64,000 nucleotides of DNA from CAZNPA01 sp964575095 (GCA_964575095.1 CAZNPA010000003.1:62001-126000); one strand, 5' to 3'; shown: positions 1 through 9,342, counted from the stretch's first letter. The notes: generated by a model not told the origin, from the sequence alone. Numbers and translations: made by a program.

Positions 1-23
1 TGAGGTTGACGATGGCCACAAGC

Positions 24-539
24 TCAACCATGGGCGGCGAACTTCAGCTGTTGGCGGCGCACGTCAAATCCTTTGTCAACGGCGATGTCCAGCGCTTTCC
101 AGCCGTTATATTTTCCTGCCAGCGGATAGATCCAGTCCGGCGCCAGCTCGGCCAGCGGCAGCAGCGCGAAATCGCGATTCAGAAGTTCATGGTGCGGAAC
201 CTGCAACACCGGCGTATCGACGACCTGATCGCCCATCGCCAGAATGTCGATGTCAATTTCGCGCGGGCTCCATTTGCCCAGAGATTTGCGTCCCAGCTTC
301 TGCTCGATGGCTTTAATGGCCTTGAGCAATTCCTGCAGTGAAAGCGTCGTTTCACCCACCACCGCCATGTTAAGGAACGGCTTATCCCATTCGCGCGGCG
401 CATCGGCAAGCAGCAGCGCTTTCGATTCATAAACGCCGGAGACGCGCATGGCTTGCAGCAATCCGCCCAGCAATACGATCGCCTGCCGGAGGTATGCCTC
501 GCGGTCGCCGGAATTGCTGCCCAGCCCCAAGATAACCAT
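24..539 (-). CDS. folK: 2-amino-4-hydroxy-6-hydroxymethyldihydropteridine pyrophosphokinase
   Basis: HPPK transfers pyrophosphate from ATP to 6-hydroxymethyl-dihydropterin in cytosolic folate synthesis. The 171-residue protein opens with the family signature ILGLGSNSGDR and carries the substrate/ATP segment RKSLGKWSPREIDIDIL, including the paired acidic residues that bind magnesium. I start it at 539 because GGGGAG lies just upstream; an in-frame ATG at 560 would add seven unrelated residues. It is divergent from pabC, 34 bases away. With pabC and pabB nearby this is a small folate cluster; folP and folB are not seen beside it, though the window ends 23 bases past its stop. Confidence 0.95.
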   Translation of the reverse strand: MVILGLGSNSGDREAYLRQAIVLLGGLLQAMRVSGVYESKALLLADAPREWDKPFLNMAVVGETTLSLQELLKAIKAIEQKLGRKSLGKWSPREIDIDILAMGDQVVDTPVLQVPHHELLNRDFALLPLAELAPDWIYPLAGKYNGWKALDIAVDKGFDVRRQQLKFAAHG

Positions 540-573
540 TGTCTCTCCCCTGTAAAGCACGCTAATTTACTGC

Positions 574-1407
574 ATGGCTTACGTCCTTATCAATGGTAAA
601 AAACTGCCTACGGCGCGGGCGCGGGTTCCGGTGCAAGATCGTGGTTTCCGCTATGGCGACGGCGTTTTCGAGACCATCGCCGCCCATAATGGCACACTAT
701 GGCGTTTTGGCTGGCATTTAGAACGGCTTACGCGGGGGCTCAAAGCCGTCCGCATCGCTTTTTCCACTAAGAACCTGGATAAAGAGTGCCGGGCGCTGAT
801 TAAAAAAAATAAGGTTAAAGACGGCATCTTACGCATTCAGGTAACGCGCGGCGCCGGCGGGCGCGGCTATCTGCCGGATGCAAATGTAAAACCCACCTGC
901 GTCATCGAAACCCTGCCAATGCCGAAAGTTCCCACGCAACCAATTACGCTGTGGCTGTCGTCGTACCGGCGGATTGCCACGGAAGCATTGCCGGTGCGCT
1001 ATAAATTATGCCAGGGGCTGAATTCGACGCTGGCGCGTATGGAAGCCGCCGACCATAATTATTTCGAGGCGCTGATGTTAAATAGCGATAAAGAAATCTG
1101 CGAAACCGGCAGCGGTAATATTTTCTGGCTGAAAAATAATACACTCTATACGCCGTCGCTCGAATGCGGCGCGGTCGAAGGCGCAACGCGCGCCGCCCTC
1201 ATCGAATTATCGCCGTATCCGGTAAAGCAAGTCCGCGCCGGGCTTAAAACATTGGCGGCGGCGGAGGCGGTATTCATCGCCAACGTCGCCTGGAAAATAT
1301 TGCCCGTCGCCGCGCTCAAACCCGCAGGTCTGCGCTGGGATAGCGCAGTCGCCGCGCAGTTTTTCCGCGCGCTCCTGATAAAAGACATAAAGAAGCGTTG
1401 CGGCTAG
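574..1407 (+). CDS. pabC: aminodeoxychorismate lyase (class IV aminotransferase fold)
   Basis: This PLP enzyme would cleave 4-amino-4-deoxychorismate to p-aminobenzoate and pyruvate. The 277 residues show the class IV fold: the N-terminal strand and PVQDRGFRYGDGVFET, a candidate PLP lysine at residue 144 in VRYKLCQG, and the cofactor-phosphate loop ETGSGNIFW. Branched-chain and D-amino-acid aminotransferases share this fold, so the lyase assignment rests partly on pabB lying two genes downstream and folK being divergent. The usual N-(L)-x-x-N after the lysine reads LNSTLARMEA, somewhat variant. Confidence 0.85.
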   Translation: MAYVLINGKKLPTARARVPVQDRGFRYGDGVFETIAAHNGTLWRFGWHLERLTRGLKAVRIAFSTKNLDKECRALIKKNKVKDGILRIQVTRGAGGRGYLPDANVKPTCVIETLPMPKVPTQPITLWLSSYRRIATEALPVRYKLCQGLNSTLARMEAADHNYFEALMLNSDKEICETGSGNIFWLKNNTLYTPSLECGAVEGATRAALIELSPYPVKQVRAGLKTLAAAEAVFIANVAWKILPVAALKPAGLRWDSAVAAQFFRALLIKDIKKRCG

Positions 1408-1455
1408 CGTTGGTGCACATTACTATTTTTACCTTCTTCGACTCAGGGACGCATT

Positions 1456-3036
1456 ATGCGAAAAATACTCGGCACCGGCGTGGTGGTGCTACTCATCGTG
1501 GTGGGCGCCATCGCCTGCGTCAACTGGTGGCTGCAGGCGCGTCAGGCGCGCCACCTGCTGGAAAACTTTGTGGAAAAAATAAATGCCGGGCCCATGCGCT
1601 TCACTTATGACGCAGCGGAAGTATCCGGTTTTCCGTCAAAGGTCATGCTGTCCATCGTCAATCCGCACCTGACCGGACAGCCGCAGCCCGGCTGGACCGA
1701 GGACATTGCGCTGGACGGCAATATCGCGTTCAGCGTCAATGCGCTTTCCAACCGCTACACGCTCAGCGTAAGCGGCGCGTGGAAAAACAAATCCGCCAGC
1801 GGCACGGAAATAACAGTCATGCACAGCCAGCCGGCAGGCGATCTCGTCTGCAGCCTGCAGATGAAGCCGTTGGGCGGATTCATGGCCGCCAGCTTATGGA
1901 ATTTCCGGTCACTGGCAAATTACGGCGAGGAATTTTTAAACGACCTGCGGCTCATCGATTGCGTCATCCCGGAAAATACCCTCTCGAATCAGGAGACGCA
2001 GGCAACGCTGATGCATAACGGCGCCGGGAGGATCTACATCTTGAGCGAACCGCAAGACAACGAGCGGCAGGTGCGTTTCTACGTCAAATCCACCGATGTC
2101 GAAGCGACGCCGGAAGGAGATAAAGTGCTGGCGCGGTACCTGCGCGCCATGCTGCCGACATACGCTGCATCTAAATTTTCGGCATACGGCAAGCAAAACA
2201 GCGAGATCGACATCTCCTACACCGGCCCGGTGAACTGGCGCGGCGATATAAAATCGCTGCCGATCGATATCCATTTCAACAAATTCTTCATCGCCAATCA
2301 GGCCTATAGCGTGAACGGTGCGTTCTCCTTCATCAATACCGAAAGCAACGGCAGCCACACGACCAAGCTCAATTTTAAGTTCGATGGCAGCGTCAGCGAA
2401 AGTTACGACGCATTGGTGCAGGATATGACAAAAAACGCCGTCAACCAGTTCTATGCCGAAAATAATTCGGCATCGCCGTGGGCGTCGGTCAGGCAGCGTT
2501 ATACGCCGGAGGCGCTCTACGCGCTGGCGGCGCCGGCCGTTCCCAACCTGCATTCGCTGGGAACCATGGTGCTGGCGCTCGACGCCGGCTATGTCGGTAA
2601 CCGCGATTTCACCGCCGGCGACCTCACGCTCGGTACGCTTGAGATTTCCGCCTCACCTTACGGCATTACCGGCAAAGGCAGCGGCAAACGCATCGCCGGT
2701 ACGCCAATCCCGGCCGCGAATATCACGATCAACTGCAATAACTGCCTGCGTCTGGTCGATGACGTTACCGATTACGCCAACCGCTTGCAGAAATTTCTGG
2801 TAGCGGTCAATCCGGCCACGGCGCCGGCGATGATCACGCCGGAACGCGCCGGCGGCTTCAAACAATTCCTGCAAACGCTGGCGGCGGTCGATGCAGCCAA
2901 CCCGCATGATTTCACATATGCCGTCATCAACGAGGGTGTGTCGGGCATCACCGTCAACGGCAAACGCATGGATGAAATATGGGCGTTATACAACCAATAT
3001 GTCGCGCCGCCAAAGCCGCAGCCAGTCGCTCACTAA
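1456..3036 (+). CDS. DUF2125 domain-containing envelope protein
   Basis: A 526-residue protein with an N-terminal membrane segment (about residues 5-24, GVVVLLIVVGAIACVNWW) followed by a large soluble part that should face the periplasm. The start of the soluble region (RFTYDAAEVSGFPSKVMLSI) matches the typical opening of the alphaproteobacterial DUF2125 family, whose function is not known. The rest is predicted beta-rich and includes a CNNC motif near residue 430. AGGGA precedes the ATG. It sits between pabC and pabB in the same direction, so it may be co-transcribed with them, but I see no functional link to folate synthesis. Confidence 0.8.
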   Translation: MRKILGTGVVVLLIVVGAIACVNWWLQARQARHLLENFVEKINAGPMRFTYDAAEVSGFPSKVMLSIVNPHLTGQPQPGWTEDIALDGNIAFSVNALSNRYTLSVSGAWKNKSASGTEITVMHSQPAGDLVCSLQMKPLGGFMAASLWNFRSLANYGEEFLNDLRLIDCVIPENTLSNQETQATLMHNGAGRIYILSEPQDNERQVRFYVKSTDVEATPEGDKVLARYLRAMLPTYAASKFSAYGKQNSEIDISYTGPVNWRGDIKSLPIDIHFNKFFIANQAYSVNGAFSFINTESNGSHTTKLNFKFDGSVSESYDALVQDMTKNAVNQFYAENNSASPWASVRQRYTPEALYALAAPAVPNLHSLGTMVLALDAGYVGNRDFTAGDLTLGTLEISASPYGITGKGSGKRIAGTPIPAANITINCNNCLRLVDDVTDYANRLQKFLVAVNPATAPAMITPERAGGFKQFLQTLAAVDAANPHDFTYAVINEGVSGITVNGKRMDEIWALYNQYVAPPKPQPVAH

Positions 3037-3224
3037 TCGTCGGCAGCGCGGCGCGGGACAGGAATTTCGCCGGAAGAGACCGGCTGGATGTCGACGTTAT
3101 GCTTGTCGCGCAGGAGCCGCGCTTCCTGCATCGCGCGCGCCAGCGCTTCCGGCGCAATATTTTCCGGGCGCGAACGGCGTTTAAAAGGACGTAAAAGGAA
3201 ATGAAACCATCGGCCAAACCGCAT
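3033..3224 (-). CDS. small hypothetical protein, 63 residues, doubtful
   Basis: This short reading frame fills the only stretch (3037-3200) not used by the flanking plus-strand genes. It overlaps the DUF2125 stop by four bases and the first 24 bases of pabB. The predicted product is basic at the N-terminus (LLRPFKRRSRP) and then forms a likely amphipathic helix (PEALARAMQEARLLRDKH). No ribosome-binding site is convincing. It may be a real small gene read against its neighbours or only the untranslated leader of pabB. Confidence 0.35.
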   Translation of the reverse strand: MRFGRWFHFLLRPFKRRSRPENIAPEALARAMQEARLLRDKHNVDIQPVSSGEIPVPRRAADD

Positions 3225-4520
3225 ACCCCATCACTATACAAGATGGAAAGCGCTGCGCAACTGCCGTGGGTGGATCCGCTGCAACTGGCGGCAGCCGTTC
3301 GTGATCCCTATTGGGCGCTGCTTTATTCCGGCGCGCACGCTTCCTATTCCGGACGCTACAGTTACCTCGCCTGCAACCTGGCCGAGCGCATTGAGAGCGA
3401 TGATTTTTCGGCGCTGGCGCAAACATTGTCCAGCAATCAGGAGTGTTTTGCTAACGCCTGGTTTGGCTATTTAGGCTACGGGCTTAAAGACGGCCTGGAA
3501 ACGTTGGTGCCGGAAGAACCAAACTGGCTGGCGCTTCCCAACATCGGCATGATGCGTTTTCACACCATCTATGCATTCGACCATGAAAAAAAATGCCTGA
3601 CGCTTTGGTCGGATCGCCCTGCCCAGCAGTTGGCGCCGTTAGCCGCCGCAATAGTTATTCCATCGGTAAAAAATATTCGCTCGCCAATGACGAAGAAAGA
3701 ATATCTGGAAAAGGCAGCATACGTCATCGATCGCATCCATGCCGGTGATTTATATCAGGCCAACCTGACGCGAAAATTCACCGGCGAATTTGCCGAAACT
3801 CCGGACGGATTTTCCTTATTCAGACGATTATGCGAAGTCAGTCCGGCGCCCTACAGCGCATTCCTGCAACTGGGAGATACCGCCGTCATTTCTTCAAGCC
3901 CGGAACGGTTTTTGTCCATCGATACCGATGGCAACATCACGGCGCGGCCGATCAAAGGCACCGCGGCGCGATTTGCCGATGCGGCACAGGACATGGCATC
4001 GCGCGCAGCGCTGGCGCAAAGCGAAAAAGACCGCGCCGAAAACCTGATGATCGTCGATCTGATGCGCAACGATTTGTCGCGCACCTGCGTTCCCGGCAGT
4101 GTTGAAGTCAAAGATTTGTTTGAAGTCACGACGCACGCCACCATCCATCACATGTCGAGTACAATTTCCGGAAAAAAATCACCGGAAAAAATCACGCTCG
4201 ACGTCATCAGGGAATGTTTCCCGCCGGGGTCAATGACGGGTGCTCCGAAAATAAAAGCGATGAATCTATGCGCTGAGTTGGAAACCTACGCGCGCGGCAT
4301 TTATAGCGGCGCCATCGGTTGGTTCGGCGGTGATGGCAGCTGCGACCTTTCCGTCGCCATCCGCACGCTGGTGGTAAAAGGCGATGGATTCGAGTTTCAG
4401 GTCGGCGGCGGCATCGTCGCCGATTCCACGCCGGAGCATGAATTTTTTGAAACTATGCACAAGGCCAAAGGCATGGTACTGGCGCTGAATCTGGCTCCGG
4501 ACGCCCTTCTCGCGCTTTAG
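3201..4520 (+). CDS. pabB: aminodeoxychorismate synthase component I
   Basis: PabB aminates chorismate to 4-amino-4-deoxychorismate with ammonia from a glutamine amidotransferase partner (PabA or TrpG, not in the window). The 439 residues cover the chorismate-binding domain with GDLYQANLTR, SPERFL, PIKGT (lysine about residue 252, the nucleophile that separates PabB from anthranilate synthase, which has alanine there), ENLMIVDLMRNDL, PPGSMTGAPK, YSGAIGW and the C-terminal VGGGIVADSTPEHEF. AAAAGGA lies seven bases before the ATG. No amidotransferase or lyase fusion is present. It acts just upstream of PabC. Confidence 0.95.
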   Translation: MKPSAKPHTPSLYKMESAAQLPWVDPLQLAAAVRDPYWALLYSGAHASYSGRYSYLACNLAERIESDDFSALAQTLSSNQECFANAWFGYLGYGLKDGLETLVPEEPNWLALPNIGMMRFHTIYAFDHEKKCLTLWSDRPAQQLAPLAAAIVIPSVKNIRSPMTKKEYLEKAAYVIDRIHAGDLYQANLTRKFTGEFAETPDGFSLFRRLCEVSPAPYSAFLQLGDTAVISSSPERFLSIDTDGNITARPIKGTAARFADAAQDMASRAALAQSEKDRAENLMIVDLMRNDLSRTCVPGSVEVKDLFEVTTHATIHHMSSTISGKKSPEKITLDVIRECFPPGSMTGAPKIKAMNLCAELETYARGIYSGAIGWFGGDGSCDLSVAIRTLVVKGDGFEFQVGGGIVADSTPEHEFFETMHKAKGMVLALNLAPDALLAL

Positions 4521-4540
4521 GTAAAAAATCTATCAACAGC

Positions 4541-4559
4541 CCATGCGTTTTACGCATGG
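4541..4559 (+). terminator. hairpin after pabB
   Basis: A perfect 8-bp stem CCATGCGT / ACGCATGG with a three-base loop lies 20 bases after the pabB stop. It lacks a following T-run, so it could be a weak or factor-dependent terminator or simply a structured 3' end. Confidence 0.35.
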
Positions 4560-4640
4560 CTCCCCATACCAAAGAACAATTCTATTCAGGCGCAAGCAGG
4601 TTTACAGGAGACGGCATCACTTCCCGATGGGATGATGATG

Positions 4641-4657
4641 ATACCCCTGAGGGGTAT
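4641..4657. promoter_or_regulatory. GC-centred palindrome, CsoR/RcnR-family-like operator
   Basis: The sequence ATACCCC-TGA-GGGGTAT is a perfect 7-bp inverted repeat with a three-base centre, ending 30 bases before the ATG of the small lipoprotein gene. Its A/T-flanked C-tract facing a G-tract is the general shape of operators used by the CsoR/RcnR/FrmR/CstR repressor family. It has no T-tail, which argues against a terminator. No member of that repressor family is encoded in the window. Confidence 0.45.
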
Positions 4658-4687
4658 GATGAGTGTCAACCTTTGCGGAGCACGCTT

Positions 4688-4864
4688 ATGAAAAAATATT
4701 TCTCGAGCATCGCCAGGACCGCACTGATGTGCCTGATGCTTTCAGGTTTTACCGCCTGCACCCAACCCTCTGCCACCAGCGAAGTCGCGGCGGCGTACCA
4801 GAGCTCGGGCGTCATTGCCGTCCAGCCCTACACGCGCACGATATTCAGCACGCATAATTTTTAG
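4688..4864 (+). CDS. small putative lipoprotein, 58 residues
   Basis: The predicted peptide begins MKKYFSSIARTALMCLM, a basic then hydrophobic signal sequence, followed by a lipobox-like GFTAC with the lipidated cysteine near residue 25. Phe at -3 is unusual, so lipidation is inferred and not certain. The remaining 33 residues are polar and of unknown function. The start is set by GGAG nine bases upstream; in-frame ATGs further upstream would bury the signal peptide and overlap the palindrome at 4641. It stands alone between pabB and motA, behind that putative operator. Confidence 0.6.
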   Translation: MKKYFSSIARTALMCLMLSGFTACTQPSATSEVAAAYQSSGVIAVQPYTRTIFSTHNF

Positions 4865-4866
4865 AA

Positions 4867-4935
4867 AGTGACGAGTGGCTAGTGGTGAGTGATTAGTAAA
4901 AAAATAATTTCTTTACTCACCACTCACCATTACCC
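4867..4935. repeat. heptamer hairpin repeat A1
   Basis: Tandem heptamers AGTGACG, AGTGGCT, AGTGGTG, AGTGATT, then an A-rich spacer ending TTTCTTT, then inverted heptamers ACTCACC, ACTCACC, ATTACCC. The two arms can pair as a long hairpin. The element starts two bases after the lipoprotein stop and its far end overlaps the last codon and stop of motA. Confidence 0.8.
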
Positions 4936-5799
4936 CTCAATCTTAATCGCGCTGGTCGCCTCTTCCATTTCAGCAAACGTCGGCTGGTAGCTCGACGGCA
5001 CCTGCGCGCGCGCCATTTCGACCGAGACTTGCGGCGCCATGCCTTTTAAATGCGCCACCAGCGTATCGCGGATCATGAAGAAAAATTGCTGTTCTTCATT
5101 ATGTGCGGCCTGATTCTTGGTTGAAATCGGTCCAACGATGCAATAGGCCATGAACACGCCGAGGAATGTTCCCACCAGCGCGCCGCCGATCATGCCGCCC
5201 AGCACTTCCGGCGGCTGGTTGATGCTGGCCATGGTTTTGATGACACCGAGCACGGCGGCAACGATGCCGATGGCGGGCAGGCCGTCGGCGACGTTTTGCA
5301 GCGCGTGTCCTGGTCCCAGCGCTTCGTGGTGATGCTTCTCGAGTTGCTTATCGATCAACTCTTCGACCTGCATCGGATTTTCCATGCCCATGGTGAACAT
5401 ACGCAGCGTATCGCAAATCAAATCGATGGCGAAATGATCGTGAAGGATTTTCGGATACTGGCTGAAGATGTTACTCTCGTTCGGTTTCTCAATATGTTGC
5501 TCGACGGCGATCATACCTTTCGCTTTCATCAGCTTGCAGAGATGGAACAGAAGGCAGAGCAAATCCTTGTAATCCTGCTTGCTCCATTTCGGACCTTTAA
5601 AGGCCTTCATCATTTCTTTAGGCGTGGCCTTGGCGACCTTGCCTTTGTTGGCAATCATGAACGCGCCGAGCGACGCGCCGCCGATCATGCCCAGCTCGTG
5701 CGGCAGCGCGTGCAGGATAATTTCGATCTTGCCGCCGGATTCGATATAAATACCGAACACGCAGACAAAAATGAGGACTAAACCGATGGCGCCTAACAT
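4930..5799 (-). CDS. motA: flagellar motor stator protein MotA
   Basis: MotA forms, with MotB, the inner-membrane proton channel that drives flagellar rotation. The 289 residues match the MotA length. Four membrane segments are visible: the first at residues 1-22, the second at about 30-50 (GMIGGASLGAFMIANK), and a C-terminal pair containing GLPAIGIVAAVLGV and GTFLGVFMAYCIVGP, which hold the two functional prolines. A basic/acidic cytoplasmic loop lies between. The MotA length and loop argue against an ExbB or TolQ homologue. No motB or other flagellar gene is adjacent, so it is transcribed apart from its partner. Confidence 0.93.
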   Translation of the reverse strand: MLGAIGLVLIFVCVFGIYIESGGKIEIILHALPHELGMIGGASLGAFMIANKGKVAKATPKEMMKAFKGPKWSKQDYKDLLCLLFHLCKLMKAKGMIAVEQHIEKPNESNIFSQYPKILHDHFAIDLICDTLRMFTMGMENPMQVEELIDKQLEKHHHEALGPGHALQNVADGLPAIGIVAAVLGVIKTMASINQPPEVLGGMIGGALVGTFLGVFMAYCIVGPISTKNQAAHNEEQQFFFMIRDTLVAHLKGMAPQVSVEMARAQVPSSYQPTFAEMEEATSAIKIEG

Positions 5800-5883
5800 G
5801 GTATTCTTACCCGTGACCTTCTTTAGCTACTGTTATCAGTTAAATGCAAATAAAGCGTTAAAACAATAACTTCAAGAATAACC

Positions 5884-8800
5884 TTACGCCGCTTTATCCG
5901 CCTTACTTTTATCTTCAGCAAAAGTTATGCCTTTAAGAGCGCGGATTCTATCAAGAATGGCGGGCGTCACCGCATATTTGCCGGGAAGCTGCACTTCCGC
6001 ATAGCCTTGCTCGACTTTAATCGCCAGCGTCACCGCCGCGCCCTGAACAACCGCCGCACCCAGAAAATCGCGTATGGCGGCAACCGCCTCCGAATGATCC
6101 ACCGTTATGTGCACGGCGGCAGCGCCCGGCGCCTGATATTGCTTGAGCCAGGCCTCGTCGAACAGGCTGATTTTCTGTGCGATCAGCCGCGCGCCCGATT
6201 CATCGACCTTTCCGTCGGCGTGGATCAACAATATCTTTCCGTTCTCAATCAGGTCGCGGTGCTGGTTAAGCAGCATTTCGTTATAGATCGACACTTCGAA
6301 CGCGCCGCCCATGTCGGAGAGTTGAACGAATGCAAACCGGCCTTTGTCCGACACCTTGAATTTTCGGTCGGTGACAATGCCGGCGACTTTGACCGACCGA
6401 TATTGCCCGCCCAGTTTCTCGGCGAGGGTGTTCGACGGCATCACACCCAGCCGGTCGAGCGCAGCGCGGTAGCCCGCCAGCGGATGCGACGACAGGTAAA
6501 AACCGATGGCGACGAACTCATGCTCCAGCCGCTCGAGCGGCAGCCAGTCCGGCGTCTCCGATAATTTCGGCTTGGGCATCGCCGGCGCACCCTCGGCGGC
6601 AAAGAGGCTCACCTGCTGGCTTTCGCGATCGCGCTGTATGGCTGCGCCATAAGCGACGATGGAATCCAGATGATCAAATAACTGCTTGCGATTGGGATGC
6701 AGCGCGTCAAACGCGCCGGCCTTGATGAGGTGCTCCAACGCGCGCTTGTTAATGGCTTCCTGCGGCACGCGCGCGATGAAATCGAAAATATCCTGGTAGC
6801 TGCCGCCGGTTTCGCGTTCGCGCACGACATGCTGCATCGCCTGCGCGCCGACGTTGCGGATGGCCGCCAAGGCATAGCGTATATTTCCATTTTCCACCGA
6901 AAACAGCACGTCCGACTTATTGATGTCCGGCGGCAGGAGCGTGATGTCAAACCGCCCGGCCTCTTCGCGGAAAACGCCGAGCTTGTCGGTGTTGTGCATG
7001 TCGTAGGTCATCGACGCCGCCAAAAATTCGACCGGGTGGTTGGCTTTCAAATATGCCGTCTGGTAGGCGATGACGGCGTAGGCCGCCGCGTGTGATTTGT
7101 TGAAACCATATTCGGCGAATTTGGCGATGAGGTCGAAGATACTGGCGGCCTGATGCTTATCGACGCCGCGTTCGACGGCGCGTTTGGTGAACACGTCGCG
7201 CTGCGCCTCCATCTCCGAACGAATCTTCTTGCCCATGGCGCGGCGCAGCAGATCGGCTTCGCCCAGCGAATAACCAGCCAGGAGCTGTGCGATCTGCATC
7301 ACCTGTTCCTGATAAATAATGACACCGAACGTCTCTTTTAAAACCTGCTCCAACAGCGGATGCAGATATTCCGGCTTCTCGTGACCGTGCTTGCGCGCTA
7401 TATAGGTCGGAATGTTATCCATCGGGCCGGGGCGGTAGAGCGAGACCAGCGCGATGATGTCCTCCAGGCAGTCGGGCTTGAGTTTTTTCAGCGTGTCGCG
7501 CATGCCCGTGCTTTCGAGCTGGAACACGCCCACCGTATCGCCGTGCGAAAGCATGGCGTAGGTTTTCTTGTCGCCCTCCGGCAGCGCCAGCAAATCGACG
7601 TCGATATTCTGGTTTTTAAGCAGCGCCACGGCACGCACCAGCACCGTCAGCGTTTTTAAGCCTAAGAAGTCAAATTTCACCAGGCCGGCGGATTCAGCAT
7701 ATTTCATCGAATACTGCACTACCGGCATGTCGGATTTCGGGTCGCGGTACATCGGCGCCAGTTCGGACAGCGGCCGGTCGGCGATGACGACACCCGCCGC
7801 ATGCGTCGAGGCGTGGCGGTTCAGGCCTTCGAGCTTCAGACTGATATCCATCAGTTTTTGCACCATCTCGTCTTCTTCGGCAGCGGCCTTGAGGCTGGGT
7901 TCTATCGCAATCGCCTCGGCCAGCGTCACCGGATGCGCCGGATTGTGCGGCACCAGCTTGGAAATGCGGTCGACCTGCCCGTACGGCATCTGCAGCACGC
8001 GGCCGACGTCGCGCAGCACGGCACGCGCCTGCAATTTCCCGAAGGTGATGATCTGCGCCACGCGATCCGAGCCGTAGCGTTTCTGCACGTATTTGATGAC
8101 TTCGTCACGCCGCTCCTGGCAGAAATCGACATCAAAATCCGGCATCGACACACGCTGCGGATTCAGGAAGCGCTCGAAGAGCAATCCATAACGCAAGGGA
8201 TCCAAATCAGTAATGGATAACGCCCACGCCACCACGGATCCGGCGCCCGAGCCGCGGCCGGGACCGACGGGGATGCCGTTCTTCTTGCTCCATTTGATGA
8301 AATCGGAGACGATGAGGAAATAGCCGGGAAATTGCATCTTGATAATGACATCGATCTCGAACGTCAGGCGGTCCCAGTACGGCTTTGCTTTTTCCTCCGA
8401 CAAGGCATAGCGCAGAAGCCGCTCTTCCAAACCGGCCGTCGCCTGCTCACGCAACAATTCGTCCTCGCTCATGCCGTCCTGCACGAAGCGCGGCAGGATC
8501 GGTGATCGCGGCTCAGCGACAAAGGCGCAGCGCTTGGCAATGGCGATGGTGTTTGTCAGCGCCTCGGGAATATCGGCAAAAATCCCGGCCATTTCTTCCG
8601 GCGTTTTCAGCCGGTGCTCTGGCGTTAGGCGACGACGGTTGGCCTCGGTGACGTAGGTGCCGTCGGCGATGCAGAGGAACGCGTCGTGCGCCTCGTACAT
8701 GTCTTCGTCGATGAAATAGGCATCGTTGACGGCCACCAGCGGAATGTTGTGTTGGTAGGCCAGCGCGATCAGCCGCCGCTCGATCGCCTGCTCTTCCGGA

Positions 8801-9342
8801 ACGCCATGGCGTGAGAGCGCGATATAAAGCCGGTTCGGAAAATGCTGTTTGAGAGTAAGCAGATGCTCTTCCGCCGCCGCGTCACGCGCCGCCAGTAACA
8901 ATTTTCCCAAGGCGCTATGTATACCCCCGGTGAGTATGATCAACCCCTCGCCGTGCGCGATGATATTTTCGAGCGACAGGAGCGGCCCCGGATCGGCCGC
9001 AGGTGAAAGATAAGAATCGCTCGATAATTTCAGGAGATTATGCCACCCGGCGTCGTTCTGCACATAGGCCAGGAGTTGATCGGGCTTTTGTCTGTGACCG
9101 TGACGGCCGTCATTAATGGTAATCGGCGCCACCGGCAGCTGGCAGCCCAGAATCGGCTGCACGCCCGCCTCGATCGCCGCCATTGAGAATTCCAGCGAGC
9201 CGAACAGATTGCCGCTGTCGGTCAATGCCACGGCGGGCATGTCGTGCTGCTTGCAACATTTGATGAGATCTTTTATCGGGATCGCGCCTTCCAGCAACGA
9301 ATAGGCGCTATGCACCGAAAGATGAATGAACGGCGTCGTCAT
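5884..9342 (-). CDS. dnaE: DNA polymerase III subunit alpha
   Basis: The replicative DNA polymerase catalytic subunit, 1152 residues, typical for DnaE1. An N-terminal PHP domain opens with FIHLSVHSAYSLLEGA and ALTDSGNLFG. The C-family polymerase core contains GPGRGSGAGS and PDFDVDF with the catalytic aspartates, then the helix-hairpin-helix and OB-fold regions toward the C-terminus (GIVTDRKFKVSDKGRFAFV). A mutasome-type DnaE2 is less likely given the length and the position after lolCD, the standard alphaproteobacterial order. Its ATG overlaps the lolD stop by four bases (ATGA), so the two are translationally coupled. Confidence 0.97.
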   Translation of the reverse strand: MTTPFIHLSVHSAYSLLEGAIPIKDLIKCCKQHDMPAVALTDSGNLFGSLEFSMAAIEAGVQPILGCQLPVAPITINDGRHGHRQKPDQLLAYVQNDAGWHNLLKLSSDSYLSPAADPGPLLSLENIIAHGEGLIILTGGIHSALGKLLLAARDAAAEEHLLTLKQHFPNRLYIALSRHGVPEEQAIERRLIALAYQHNIPLVAVNDAYFIDEDMYEAHDAFLCIADGTYVTEANRRRLTPEHRLKTPEEMAGIFADIPEALTNTIAIAKRCAFVAEPRSPILPRFVQDGMSEDELLREQATAGLEERLLRYALSEEKAKPYWDRLTFEIDVIIKMQFPGYFLIVSDFIKWSKKNGIPVGPGRGSGAGSVVAWALSITDLDPLRYGLLFERFLNPQRVSMPDFDVDFCQERRDEVIKYVQKRYGSDRVAQIITFGKLQARAVLRDVGRVLQMPYGQVDRISKLVPHNPAHPVTLAEAIAIEPSLKAAAEEDEMVQKLMDISLKLEGLNRHASTHAAGVVIADRPLSELAPMYRDPKSDMPVVQYSMKYAESAGLVKFDFLGLKTLTVLVRAVALLKNQNIDVDLLALPEGDKKTYAMLSHGDTVGVFQLESTGMRDTLKKLKPDCLEDIIALVSLYRPGPMDNIPTYIARKHGHEKPEYLHPLLEQVLKETFGVIIYQEQVMQIAQLLAGYSLGEADLLRRAMGKKIRSEMEAQRDVFTKRAVERGVDKHQAASIFDLIAKFAEYGFNKSHAAAYAVIAYQTAYLKANHPVEFLAASMTYDMHNTDKLGVFREEAGRFDITLLPPDINKSDVLFSVENGNIRYALAAIRNVGAQAMQHVVRERETGGSYQDIFDFIARVPQEAINKRALEHLIKAGAFDALHPNRKQLFDHLDSIVAYGAAIQRDRESQQVSLFAAEGAPAMPKPKLSETPDWLPLERLEHEFVAIGFYLSSHPLAGYRAALDRLGVMPSNTLAEKLGGQYRSVKVAGIVTDRKFKVSDKGRFAFVQLSDMGGAFEVSIYNEMLLNQHRDLIENGKILLIHADGKVDESGARLIAQKISLFDEAWLKQYQAPGAAAVHITVDHSEAVAAIRDFLGAAVVQGAAVTLAIKVEQGYAEVQLPGKYAVTPAILDRIRALKGITFAEDKSKADKAA

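Noticed and set aside
5840..5861. CtrA box before motA (two TTAA words)
   Set aside because: The words at 5840 and 5858 are 14 bases apart, while the CtrA site needs seven between them.
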